Part shown: one piece after another, positions 20,082 through 31,921 of the stretch | How positions within the stretch are numbered: position 1 is the first letter of the stretch | Layout: the number at the start of each line of letters is the position of its first letter | Assembly (NCBI GenBank): GCA_001600615.1 | Contig: BCKK01000010.1 | Location: forward strand, 251,632-315,631 | Length of the DNA stretch: 64,000 nt | Direction: 5' to 3' | From: Dioszegia crocea | Taxonomy: Eukaryota > Basidiomycota > Tremellomycetes > Tremellales > Bulleribasidiaceae | Translations under genes and position numbers: made by a program | The notes under the pieces: model-generated | Databases searched by the model: none | Told to the model about the DNA's origin: nothing | What the model saw: only the letters and a program-made list of their open reading frames with translations

Positions 20082-22281
20082 CTAAAAATACTTGGCAAAG
20101 TCCAGCATCGCCTGCCTGCTCGCACCTCCCTCTGCGCAGCTCTTCTGACAAAGCCTGTGAAGCTTTCCCATCCCTTCATACAGCTCCTGACCCAGCTCAC
20201 CTTTCAACTGCGCCCAAAGATCCACCATCTCATCCCTGATTGCGTCTGCAGTCCCAACTAGCTTCGTCCCATCATAAAGCACCTTGGGCTTCTCACCCTC
20301 GCCGACGAAGCATTTGACCTGTTTGAGATCTATTCCAGCTTTGAACTTTTTCACTGGACCTATCAGCATCACTTCCGAGTTTAGTCAGGATCAGGGGAGT
20401 CCCAAACTCACAGATCATGATGTGCTCTCCTTGATCTGCGGCAAATGGCATACCGATGATAGGCACCCCAGCCACGATCGCCTCGGCCATACTATTTCCT
20501 CCACAATGACTGACAAAGTACCCCGTGGCGGGATGGTGGAGGACCTGAACCTGTGGTGCGACCTTGATAGCCAGGCCGAAAGGTGCATATTGGATCTTGT
20601 GGAGTAGATCCTCTGGGACAGGGAAGAGTTCGGTAGCGTGTGCAAAGAGAAATGGAGTGGATGTGGATAGTAAGGTGTCGAGGAGGTGATGAACTAGATC
20701 AGGACGTTCGATGGGGAAGAAGGCTGATCTGAAGCTGTTATAATCAGCTCTGGCAGAATTTGCGGTTTCAGCCAGGGGTTGACTCCTTTCTCGAAAGGGT
20801 GCATATCTGGGTACTGACCTGACGTATATGACCGACTTGGGCCCTCGGCGCTTCAGCATTCGATCCAAGAATTCCATCGCCTTCAGACCGTCCGAGTCGC
20901 CTTCTTTGGGAGGAGCGATATCTCCTTTCCATACGTTATCTGAATACTGAAGGCTGCAGCGATATCAGTTCCCGCTCTAAGAAAGGCGACGGACTTGCTT
21001 ACCCAAGGGATAGATATGGCTTGCCCATATTTGTTTCAAACCACCCGTTTGCTTCTTGTTCCATCTCCAGCACGTTGGGCCCGATGAATCCCGTAAGATG
21101 AGGTGACCAGGCAGTCTCGTATGACCTTAAAAGCTGGATCATGAATGGAGGAGGGAAGGGACAAGCGCCAATTCCAGGGTCTGAAACGATCAGCCGGTGA
21201 AGATGGACGGTCTAGGAGGTCTGGGTCCACGCACACCACTGAAGACTCACGAAGTTCATAATCTGTCATAGTAGGTAGACCAGGCAAACTCTTTCTCCTG
21301 CCGCTGTCGCCTGCGCCGAGCTGAGGGAAGTCAGCATTGATTCCTCTGCAGGATTTCAAAAATGGGAGGCAAACACTGACCGGCGCAATTACTTCCAATG
21401 GGTCCTCACCCTGCTGGACCCCCTCATTCACACGTCGGAGTAGTTCAGCCACAAATCCATCCTTTGCGTAATGGCTGCCAATATGTCAGCGAAAGTATAC
21501 GAGGCCGGCCATGTTCAACAGAGAATGCAGTAAGAGTACGTACTGGATGATAGAGGTGGGTCCGCACGGCATGAAATAGAAGACTGGCACGGATTGTTGA
21601 TTTCCCTTCTTGGCGGAGGTAACTTGAGATACGACAGCAGGAACGAATGCTTGAAACATCAGAGGGATAGTCAGCCTGGTTCTCAAATTCGATGTCACAA
21701 TCGCATGATGGTTTAACAGAGAATGAGGGATGAACTCACATCACCAATCACACAACTCGGCAAGATTCCTTTAAACTTGTTATCAAGTCTCGCCGCATCT
21801 CCCTCGCCTGAGCTCACACCAAAGAGCACAGAGAAATAGTCCTTGATAGCTTCGGCATAAGCATCGGCTCTTGCCTGCATATCACGGGTGAGTTCTCCCT
21901 TTTCAGGCTCCTTCTCGCTGGTCTCTGCGCCATCACCGTTGCTCTGCCCAGTCGTTTTTGATTCAGACGCAACATGAACTTCGATAAGCTGGATCCGGGG
22001 TAGGATGTTGGTAGACGTGTTGCTTTCGTGGACATGGGCGAAGTTGGTAGATGCCAACTCGGCCTTGACTCTGGGAGCCACAGATGGGGAGAGGAGGTGT
22101 GTGATGTGGAGATTAGGATGGAGGGCGAGTAGTTGAATCGTGAAGTGAAGGAGTGGTCTGACATGGCCCCTGTGTGGGAGTCAGCTTCACTGGGCAGAGC
22201 TCTCTGAAAAGGGGAATAGACGGACCAGGCTTCGAATGGGACCGCAACGATATGCGCCGGCTTGAGTGTAGTGACAGTCAT
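20082..22281 (-). CDS. UDP-glycosyltransferase UGT2, with a suspect splice acceptor
   Basis: Nine exons in the UGT1 pattern: 22281-22226, 22169-21740, 21659-21544, 21474-21381, 21320-21251, 21180-21003, 20953-20819, 20734-20412, 20353-20082 would give 557 residues. Motifs: IVAVPFEAWGHVRP with His21, [51 protein letters not shown]. The exon 3 boundary is a problem. Homology and phase require exon 3 to begin at 21659 (MFQAFVPA), but the preceding dinucleotide on the gene strand is TG, not AG. Neighbouring AGs shift the frame and retaining the intron gives a stop. So UGT2 may be a very young pseudogene, use a rare acceptor, or contain a sequence error. Otherwise intact and most like UGT1. Confidence 0.8.
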
Positions 22282-22797
22282 GTTGCTTATATCGAAGATA
22301 TGGATAGTATTGCAAGAGCGAACTCAACTTCCAAATTCATCCAAGGCGAGCAAATCAATGACGTCCATCTCGAGATGGAATGACCACATCGTCGTCGTTA
22401 TTTACATCCTAGCGGTCTTTGGTTTTTGATGTAGCGTGATAGGGTGAAACTGAGCATGATTCGAAGTCAGACCGAGCACTGAGTGGCTGAACACTCGCGC
22501 GAGATCGTCCCTGGTCCCAAGCGACGTTCGCAGGGGGGCATCTCTGCATGCACGATATGCCTTGGAAAGATTGGTTGTCAGTCCGAGTTTCGCAATTGTC
22601 TTTCAGTGATCGAGATCTTACGGCATTCTAAGGGTCAGCTTCCGCCGGAAATAGATGAAACGCCAACGTGTGCAATCAGCAATCCGTGCGCATGTTTCAG
22701 GTTCAGTACTCCAGGCTCCTCATGTACCTCCCCTCAATACGCAAACTTACGATCCATACCGACCTATACAGGAAGGGAGAAGTTTACGAGAGGAACT
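22282..22797. other. Intergenic region UGT2-UGT3
   Basis: UGT2 promoter and UGT3 3' flank. The conserved 3'-flank block occupies 22751-22795. No gene seen. Confidence 0.5.
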
Positions 22798-24889
22798 CTA
22801 AAAGTACTTGGCAAAGTCCATCATCGCCTGCCTGCTCGCCCCACCTTTCCCGCAGCTCTTCTTGCAAAGTTGGCCGAGCTGGTCCATGCCCATGTACAGC
22901 AACAGGCCGAGATCGCCCTTGAGTTTCTCCCAAAGATCGATCATCTCGGCCTTGATGGCTTCTTCCGTACCGACCAGCTTTGTACCGTCGTACAGCTCCG
23001 TAGGCTTGCCGACTTCGCCAAAGAAGCATTTGACCTGCTTGAGATCGATGGCGGCATTGTATTTCTTTACTGTAACCCGTCAGCCTGAATTCTTGTTACG
23101 GGTGACACTTCTCTACTCACGGATTTCGCAATTTTCTCCCTGATCCGCGCCAAACGGGATACCAACAATAGGGATCCTAGCGATAATCGCTTCGGCCATG
23201 CTGCTCCCGCCACAGTGACTGACGAAGAAGCCTGTTGCGGCATGATGAAGCACTTGGATTTGAGGAGCCACGCGCACCGCGAGGCCGAACTCGGCGTTTT
23301 TGACCTTCTCGAGAAGATCGGCAGAGACTGGGACGACCTCGGTGGCGTAGGCGAAGAGAAAGGGAGTTTTGGTGCTCATGAGGGTATCGAGGATGTGTTG
23401 CACCAGGTCTGGGAGGGCGTGAGGGAACCAAGTGAATCCGAAGCTCCAAAGTCAGCCTGGGTTCCGAGTGTTTGAAACTTTGGGCAACGAGGTGTAGCTT
23501 ACCTGACGTAAATGACAGTTTTGGGTCCGTGTAAGCGGTGCATCGCGTCGAGGAAAGCCAGGCTCTGGAGGCCTTCGTAATCATCAGGTGCTGGGCGCGA
23601 GATCCTGCCCTTCCAGATTTCGTCCGAGTACTGGAAGCTGTGTCGTCAGCATATGCTACCGCTGCTGCTTCTCACAAGACATACCCAAGCGACCAAAACG
23701 GCTTGCCCATGCTAGCCTCGAGCTTCTGCTTCGCCTCAATCTCCATCTCTTCGACGTTGACCGACACGAAGCCCGTCTGGTGTGGAGACCAAGCGTTCTC
23801 GCATGCTTTCAGGGAAAGGAGCATGAGTGGGGGTGGGACGGGACATGAGCCCAATCCTGGGTCTGATATCATCAGCTACGATTCTGCACAGACGGATAGT
23901 AAAACAAGACTAAATAGACTTACGGTACTCATAGTCCGTCATAGTAGGCAAGCCGGGCAACGACTTCAATGCGCCAGTGTCTCCCGTCCCAACCTGATAG
24001 AATCAGCAACCAAGCTTCAATGACGATCTGTGTACTCACGGCAGTGATGGTCTTGAGAGGGTCATCTCCACGTGCTACACCTTCCGCAACGAGCTTTCGC
24101 ATGATCGAGACGAAACCTCCTTCCTCTGCCTTCGCAAAGTGGCTGAGGTTGATCAGCAGCTGGTCGAAGCGCAAGAAACTAAACTCACTTGAGAATGGCG
24201 GTAGGACCGCACGGCACAAACGCAAAAGCGGACACGTCTGGGAGGTTCATGGTTGACGTGAGTTGGTACAGAAGGTCGGGCACGAATGTCAAGAACATCT
24301 GCAGCAATCAGCATCTGGCCATTCCATCTTGACCGAGGATACGGTAACGTCTACTCACATCAAAGATGACACAGGTCGGCTCGATATTCCTGAACTTGTT
24401 ATAGGCCCTAACGCGAACGCTTCCCTCCATTTCAACATCGAAGAGAAGCTCGAAATAGCCAGTGATGGCTTTAGCGAAAGCAGCGCTTTTGACTTCTCTG
24501 TCGAGCCCGCGCAGTTGATCGGCTTCATTGCCCTGGTCTTCATAGTTGGAAGCGGCGTCGATTTCGTCGATTAGGGGAGCGGCGTAAGGTCTGATACTGA
24601 CCTCCAAGCGCTGGAGTCGAGCATAGACGTTGGGCTTGACCTGGGGAAAGTTGGGGGAGGCGAGTTCGGCAGTGACGAGAAGGGCGACTTCGGGGGAGAG
24701 GAGTTGGGTGATGTGTAGACTTGGGTGAAGGGTGAGGAGTCGGATACACAGGTGGAGGAGAGGTCGAACGAGACCCCTGGTGGTATGTCAGCAGATGGTC
24801 CGGGTTGTGTGGAAGGAGGTGAGGGAGAGGTACATGGGTACGTACCAAGTTTCGAAGGGGATAACGATGAGATGGCTGGTCAGCTCCAT
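22798..24889 (-). CDS. UDP-glycosyltransferase UGT3, catalytic His replaced by Leu
   Basis: Nine exons: 24889-24846, 24776-24359, 24298-24189, 24142-24040, 23993-23924, 23862-23685, 23637-23503, 23443-23121, 23069-22798 give 550 residues with all phases consistent. The sugar-donor half is complete (APQIQVLHHAATGFFVSHCG, SSMAEAIIARIPIVGIPF, ADQGEN). At the N-terminus the paralogue sequence WGHVRP reads WGLVRP: codon CTC at 24772-24770 puts Leu17 where the GT1 catalytic base His is expected. The signature also reads GGSSMAE rather than GGNSMAE. The gene is otherwise undamaged, so it may be a non-catalytic or altered paralogue rather than a pseudogene. Confidence 0.88.
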
Positions 24890-25416
24890 GGTGCGGGACA
24901 ACACGGGTGTGTAGATTGGGGTGAAGAGTGAGTGAAGAGAGAGACATTGATGCGAAGTGATCTATAGCATGACGGGTTTTGATGGCTAGAGCGCTCGGGC
25001 ACTCCGACATCACACACACACACAATGCGCCCCTCCTTTGGCTTCCGTCACCGCGGCAGAAAGCTTGGTCATCCACCCCCGACTATCTTCGTTGACTGAT
25101 GAATGTATCTGTCGAGCTGATAGGTCATGCTGGCTGTGATCTATGCCAGCCTCCATCTGTGTATTGTTATGTTGCGCTGATATAGGGAGGGTGATGATTC
25201 ATGAAGTACCGACGCGTCGACGGCGCTGACCGTTCAACGTTCCGACAGCCAGGGCATGGTCAAAAGCGCCATATTATCGTTTCAACTGCACGACCTAAAG
25301 CTAGGAAATCTGACCAGAATCTACAAGCCAGGACTACACCCACACGTGCGTTCGGATAATACACGATCACAATCCATATCGAGCGAGTGGGTCACCTAAG
25401 CGCGCCTACAAGACCT
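24890..25416. other. Intergenic region UGT3-UGT4
   Basis: UGT3 upstream region with a short CA dinucleotide run near 25010-25023, then the UGT4 3' flank. No gene seen. Confidence 0.5.
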
Positions 25417-27500
25417 CTAAAAGTACTTGGAGAAATCCAGCATCGCCTGCCTACTGACTCCTCCCTCACCGCAGCTCTTCTTGCACTGCTGATGAAGCTC
25501 CTCCATGCCCTTGTACAGCTTCTCACCCAGGCCGCCCTTAAGTTGACCCCAAAGATCGACCATCTCAGCCTTGATGGCTTCTTTGGTACCGATGAGCTTG
25601 GTGCCGTCGTAGAGCACCGTAGGCTTCTCGCCGACTCCAATGAAGCATTTGACCTGCTTGAGGTCGATAGCGGCGTTGTACTTCTTCACTGAAATATCAG
25701 CGGTAGTTCCATACCTTACAAGCTCAACAGGAACAGCCTCCAACTCACAGATCTCGCTGTGCTCCCCTTGATCAGCACCAAACGGCATTGCAATTATCGG
25801 AACTGAAGCCACAATAGCCTCCGCCATACTGTTGCCCCCGCAGTGACTGACGAAGAAGCCCGTCGCGGCGTGATTGAGGACTTGGACTTGCGGGGCGATA
25901 TGGACCGCCAGGCCGAATTCGGCGCCCTTGACCCGGTCGAGCAAATCGCTAGGGACGGGGAAGATCTCGGTGGCGTACGCGAAGAGGAAAGGGGTTGAGG
26001 TGGAGATTAGGGTGTCGAGGAGGTGGTGAACCAAATCGGGGCGGAGAAAGGGGAACCAAGCTGACCCGAAGCTGAGAATATCAGCTGAAGTCTGACCATG
26101 ATCACATAGGGAGATACTTACCTGACGTATATGACAGACTTTGGGCCTCGGACCTTGAGCATCTCATCGAGGAACGCGATGCTCTTGAGGCCATCAGAGT
26201 CTTCGGCAGCTGGCGGGGCCACATTCCCTTTCCAGACGTTCTCGGAGTACTGGAAACTACCCCATCAGCTGACTTCAGATTACAGTTGAGGAAGAACTCA
26301 CCCTAGCGAGAGGAAAGGCTTGCCCATGCTCTTCTCTATCCAGTGCTTCGCCTCAATCTCCATCTCCTCAACGTTGACAGCGACGAAACCAGTCTGATGG
26401 GCTGACCACGCCGCTTCGTAGATATTCAAGAAGAGAAGCATGATTTGAGGAGGGGGAGGGCATGAGCCTAGTCCAGGGTCTGCCGAAATCAGCAGAGGAC
26501 ACGGATAGAAGGACATGTCACCATGTATACCCAGACAAAAGACTTACGAAGTTCATAGTCCGTCATAGTGGGTAGACCTGGTAGGCTCTTGATAGCTCCC
26601 TTATCGCCCATTCCGAGCTGGAGAGATGATCAGCGACATCTCGCCTGGAAAAACGGTGGAACATACGGGACCAAGGACTTTTAAGGGATCATCTCCTCTA
26701 GCCAACCCCTCTGCAATGACCCGTGGCAGGGATGCAACGAAACCCCCATCCTCTTCCTTGGCGAGTTGACTGTGGGGCCGTCAACCTGATCCGGACGGCG
26801 CATAGTACTTGCGGAGACTTGGACTTACGGGATCATAGAGGTCGGACCACTGGGCGCAAACATGAAGGCAGGCACCATTGGAATACCCATTGCTGTTGTC
26901 ACTTGATGGACGACTTCTGGGGCGAACGGCTGAAACCTCTAGGCAAAGTTAGCCTGATTCCATAGTCTCAAAGAACGAGCCCATACTCACATCAAAGATG
27001 ACACAGCTCGGCTGGATATCCTTGAACTTGTTCTCAAATCCGGCATCTCCAGCTCCAAACAAGACGCCAAAGTAAGCCGCAATAGCCTTGGCATAAGCAG
27101 CTCCTTTGGCCGCCATATCGAGCACGAGGCTATGGTCGGTCGCATGACCATTCTCTTGCTCTGGCTCGCCACTGCCGTCCTTGTCTGGAGTAGCGAATGG
27201 GGCGATCTCCACTTCGACGAGTTGCATCCGAGCGAGGATGTCAGAGTTGTCCTTGGTGTGCGCGAAATTGGACGAGGCGAGTTCTGCGTTGATGCGGAGG
27301 GCGACGGCGGGCGAGAGGAGGTGCGTGATGTGGAGAGTTGGGTGAAGAGCAAGGAGCTGGATAGTGAGGTGGAGTAGGGGTCGGACATGGCCCCTGTACT
27401 GTCAGTCGGGAGAATGGAAGTTTGATGGGTTGACATACCATGCTTCGAAGGGAACAACGACGATGTGGCCGGGTTGGGTAGGAACGCTTGGGATGGTCAT
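25417..27500 (-). CDS. UDP-glycosyltransferase UGT4 (GT1 family)
   Basis: Nine exons: 27500-27439, 27393-26991, 26938-26829, 26769-26667, 26617-26548, 26479-26302, 26256-26122, 26071-25749, 25688-25417 give 551 residues. Motifs: [14 protein letters not shown] with His23, [51 protein letters not shown]. The last intron (25748-25689) is 60 nt, a multiple of three with no stop, so the genomic frame stays open through it. I still call it an intron because the other three copies splice there, and GTGAGT plus TTTCAG are intact. Looks fully functional; acceptor unknown. Confidence 0.9.
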
Positions 27501-28036
27501 TCTGGCTGAGGTGGTAGGTTAACATATAAGGTCAGGAGTGAGAGATAAGAGCATCAGTCTTATATACCTTGACGACCCATGCTGCACCGCAACGACGCTC
27601 GGTCCAGCTATGTCAGCACACACACACTAGTGGTCTCCTTTGGCTTCGATTTCGGTAGCAGATCTTGCTGATTCAGTAAGTATATCCCGCTCCACATGAC
27701 GAATGACTGAGGCATATATCAGTCCAGTATTGTGGATAGTTGACCGATACCTGACAATGCACAACGCGCATAGACGCGCCGAGACGCGTTCCTGACTGAG
27801 TCAGACTGACCAATCAACGCCTCATTCCGATTGGGCCGTGATCGGACTTCCAGCTCCACAGTGGTCAGACTATGGCACTACTGCGACCTTCTCAGAACAG
27901 TATAGTACCATACCTAAGACTGAGCACAAAGATGGGTATGTATCCATACAACATAATCACCATGCAACCGCTGAACCTGTCCCCCTACCCAAAGTTGGCT
28001 TCCCCTTCACCATCCTCTCTCGTCCCGAGTCAACAT
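27501..28036. other. Intergenic region UGT4-AP-2 alpha
   Basis: UGT4 promoter with a short CA run near 27617-27627, and the AP-2 alpha 3' flank. No gene seen. Confidence 0.5.
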
Positions 28037-31000
28037 CTACGAAGCGGCCAGATCCGCATTGAGTGGCTTACTAGCCAGCCTCAGCACCTCCGCCGAGACA
28101 TGCTCATTCGTACTCCTTATCGTCATCCGGCAGAGTTTGGCGTCTTTATTCGGCTCTAATCGACCGAGAATCCCGACTTTGCCTATTGTCGATGAATGTA
28201 GTACACCAGCCATGACCAACTATCTCCAATCAGCTCAAGAAATACTCAATAAACTGGACAGACTCACATTGTTTGTATTCGGATCTATTCCTGATAATAA
28301 CGATAGCCTATTCCCGCCTACGACCTTTGAATTCTTGGCCAAATCTAGATCACCAGTGGGTGTCAATTTTATCGGGAATACCAACTGCGCTTCTCTCGGT
28401 GCACCTAAAGTATCAGCATCTAACAACCACGCGCAACACAAGACGTACCGCCAATAATCTTCCACCGCTCAAAGAATGGCGCCTGTTCCAACGTCACACC
28501 CTCCACAAACCGACTAATCACCACAGGCAACCGTAACACAAGCGTCGTAAAGCTTCCAGCGAGGTATGTAACTCTTAAGACTGGCGGGTCCGTAAACACA
28601 TTTCGACATTCAACATGTATCAATTCCTGAACCTGGCTCTGGGGTTGAATCTCGCTGACGGGTGCGTCATGGAATGTAACCCCCAAAGCCTCGCCTGCCG
28701 GGTTATCGATAGAGCATCGGAGCGATGTGAATGGGTTGGATAATTTGTTACCGACAAATATTGCCAACCGCCCTTGATGGCCGTGATATTCTGATTTTAG
28801 GCCGATTTGGACTTGCTTATCTTCGTATAGGACTCCTTCGTTCGAGTAGGTCAGGCGCTCGAACCACTGCGGAATTAACACGAGCCAGATGATTGTTATA
28901 AAAGGAACATACCTTTTCGATATTTGGAGCCACAGTCAACGGCGCAACAAGAGCCGGGTCGACTCCTCCTAGCGTGGCTGTAAGAACGCTAAACTCCCCA
29001 TCGGGGCCCGACTCGTCAATCGGACTCTGGACCATCCCTCCCATATACCCTTCCCCTTTCGTATTCCCATTCGCCTGTCCATTCGCCAATCCACCACCCA
29101 AGAGCGGCTCTTCCTGCGCAGCAGTCGAAGCGCCCAAATCCAGATCCGCCAGACTCGCCATGATATCCGATTCTGATCGCCCATTCGCAGCTGGTCCCAT
29201 CATATCATCCACCAGTGTCTCCTTCCTCTCTGGTAATTCCCTCTGCACTGGCGCCGGGGCACTAGGTCCCGCTGCTTGTGGCTGTGATCTGGCGACGACA
29301 GCAACCGGAGACACGTCCCCCGTCGATCCATTCGAATCCTGTGTACCCTGCCTGAACGTCTTAAATCTTTGTCCTTGCCTTTCCTGATTCTCATCCCGGC
29401 CCCCAATGACCCACGTCCGCTTATCGTGCGATTTGGAACCCTTTGCATGGAGCCGGTGTACCAAGGTCGATTCGCGTTCGGGGAAAACGGGCATCTCGTC
29501 GCATATGACCGAAAGGAGATCGTCGGTATCGGGTCGGCGAGCCAGGGCTAGGTATTCACATGCCCGCTGTTGGAGTTCGGCATCGAGAACGTGGGTGTAG
29601 CGTTCAAAGATGTTGATGAGGTGGTCTTTGATTTCAGGGAAGAGGTTTACCCACTAATTTGTCAGCTTTGGACCCAACTAACGGATCCCGTAAACTCACC
29701 TTGATGTACGTCGTCAACAATAATGCCCGTGTAGGCGCTGTGCAGAGGTTGACCTTAGAGTGCAATGCCTGAAATTGTTCGATAGGGCTACATCCTGGTT
29801 CATTCGCGATGAGATGACCGAATTCGCCCAGGATGTACCCTCCAATCTTGATCATATTCTCGTGCACCTGCGGCGCTCGCAGATGGTGGAAGACGGCCGA
29901 AGCGGCATAGGGTTGAAGATCCTCATTGTTGGTGACGAGCTGGACGACACGGTACCAAACTTCCGCACCGACATGGTCGCCCGCGGCCGAAATGAGTTGG
30001 AGGATAGTGTCGACATACCACTCATACTACCCATCAGCCCCTGCACTCGATATTGATAACTCACCTCGGTAGCAAATCGCTCAGTCAAGATCGCAATCTT
30101 CAACACCATCTCTTCCCGCAAATTATAATCGGCCACCTGTAAATATCGTACCAACTCCCCAACGATGATTTTAGAGTTCGTCAAGTCGCACATGGAATAA
30201 AGCAGATCAAGCGCCCCACGCCGAACCGATATATCCCGGTCTTTCAAACTGAGAATAATTGTATCCTGGTGTTTCTTGACTGGTTCAAGGGATGTCGAAC
30301 ACGCCGCCAGATGCGCCATGGCGTCCAGACCGAGATATCGAACGTTGGTCTCTTTAGCGAGGATGAATCGGCCGAGTAGGATTCCAGCATTGTGTACAAC
30401 GACGGAATCGGGATCGACGTGGATTGCGAGGTTGATAGCTTCGAATAGGACGGCGTTTTGGGCGTTGTTGTGTTGGACGTTCCGGGGTGTCTCTTGGGAT
30501 ATGTCAAGGATGCCTTGGAGGACTGATCCGATCATTTCGAGTAATCGGGGGGATTCTGCTTGGGTCAGCGTGCTAGGAATGAGGAGTTACAAAGCTACTT
30601 GCCTGGTGGAGGGTAGTATTGCATCAGACGTAGGAGTTTGACTTGAAGCCATGGGTTGGGGACCTACATGTCAGCAAGATCCCTGCTTCAGTCACGATCA
30701 ACCCACTTTGTAATAGATGTATTCAGCGGGATAATCCCCATCAAACACTATCCGGTCCAGCTTCTTCACTGCCTTCTCATAACACGCCTCGAACGCCTCG
30801 AGTTCATCCTGACACATAGCAGTGACAAGACTGGTAGCTGTGAGGGACACTCCGGGGTCATGGTCGTCCATCATTGACACTATGCGGTCTGCCCAGTCTT
30901 TCGCAGGGAGGACAGTGGGGTGTTTACGATATAGCCGGAGCAGAGTTAAGGCCGCCTTCTTCCTGACGAATGTGGTAGACGTCCTGGCTATCAGCCAAAG

Positions 31001-31575
31001 ATTACACATAGATAGCTCTCTGACTTACGCGCTGATCAAAGCCCGATATACACCCTCGCCCAAAGCCTCCGCCATCTCTTTCCCTCCCAATGTCGCAATA
31101 GCATGTAACGCCAAACAATTATTGACCTCATTATTATCCTCCAGATCCTTTCGCACAGAATTGATCACCAGCCGGACCAGATCCGAGTTCTCATGCATGA
31201 GCAGCGTCAGAGCGAGGTATCCCTGTTGATCAGCTAACAAACCTAAGGGCCAGAACGGACGTGCTTACAATTTGCTTCTCACTGTACTTTGTACTGCTTA
31301 TAAGATTCACAGCCTCCATATGTCCCACATCCACCTTGTACCCCAGTATATAGGTGAAGACGACCTTAGCAAGGTATTTCTTCTTTTGGTATCCATCCAA
31401 CTGTCCCTCTTTGAACTTCTGACGGATGTGCGCCATCTCCCGGTTGATACGCCTCTCTTCTAGCTCCCGAACGCGACAGGCGCGAATGTCCGAGATGTAC
31501 TATAGCGTCAGCAGAGACGTGTTACTGTGGTCAATCACTGCGTACCTGGGTTAGACCCCGCATGTTGGTCGCCAT
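28037..31575 (-). CDS. APL3: AP-2 complex subunit alpha (alpha-adaptin)
   Basis: Eleven exons: 31575-31546, 31499-31269, 31222-31029, 30983-30707, 30663-30603, 30555-30065, 30026-29700, 29653-28913, 28866-28449, 28404-28268, 28219-28037 give 1029 residues, normal for alpha-adaptin. The N-terminal trunk begins [15 protein letters not shown] and continues with [17 protein letters not shown] and [16 protein letters not shown] disordered hinge spans roughly residues 610-780. The ear domain follows ([54 protein letters not shown]). It is the large subunit of the clathrin adaptor for plasma-membrane endocytosis, binding PIP2 and dileucine cargo. The intron after exon 5 uses a GC donor (GCAAGT). Divergent from the Hel2 gene across 346 bp. 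Confidence 0.95.
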
Positions 31576-31921
31576 GCTGACAGGTGGTCGGAGGGGAGGA
31601 GACGTGGGGAGGCTTAATCGAAGCTCGGGCTGACTCAAAGTTATCGTTTTTCGGCAGCGTATCAATGAGAGATAGCTCCAGCTTGTCTAAGTCCCGATGA
31701 TATATCCCGTGTGCTAGCCTAGCTGTTTGTAATGGGTAGATGAGAGCGAAGTGTACCTCGGAGGGTGGGGTATGTGCGCGCCGGTGACCCAAGGGAGACA
31801 ACCGTGGGAAAGTGAGCACCCACCAGCCAAATCCGGATCCGCCCCGCCCAGTCGATATCCAGACACCATCTAATCATCAATCTGCCATCTATCTGCATAC
31901 ATTGCCCAACATTAGCCCAGG
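31576..31921. promoter_or_regulatory. Divergent promoter AP-2 alpha / Hel2-like gene
   Basis: 346 bp between two start codons facing apart, so it must hold both promoters. I see no TATA box or other named motif. Confidence 0.5.

Noticed and set aside
23177..23584. Antisense-strand 135-codon frame in UGT3
   Set aside because: It is a shifted frame of exons 7 and 8; the UGT frame accounts for the conserved motifs.
25010..25023. CA dinucleotide run
   Set aside because: Short ordinary microsatellite with no associated feature.
17115..27500. Secondary-metabolite gene cluster around the glycosyltransferases
   Set aside because: No polyketide synthase, NRPS, terpene cyclase, P450 or transporter lies beside them; neighbours are housekeeping or F-box genes.
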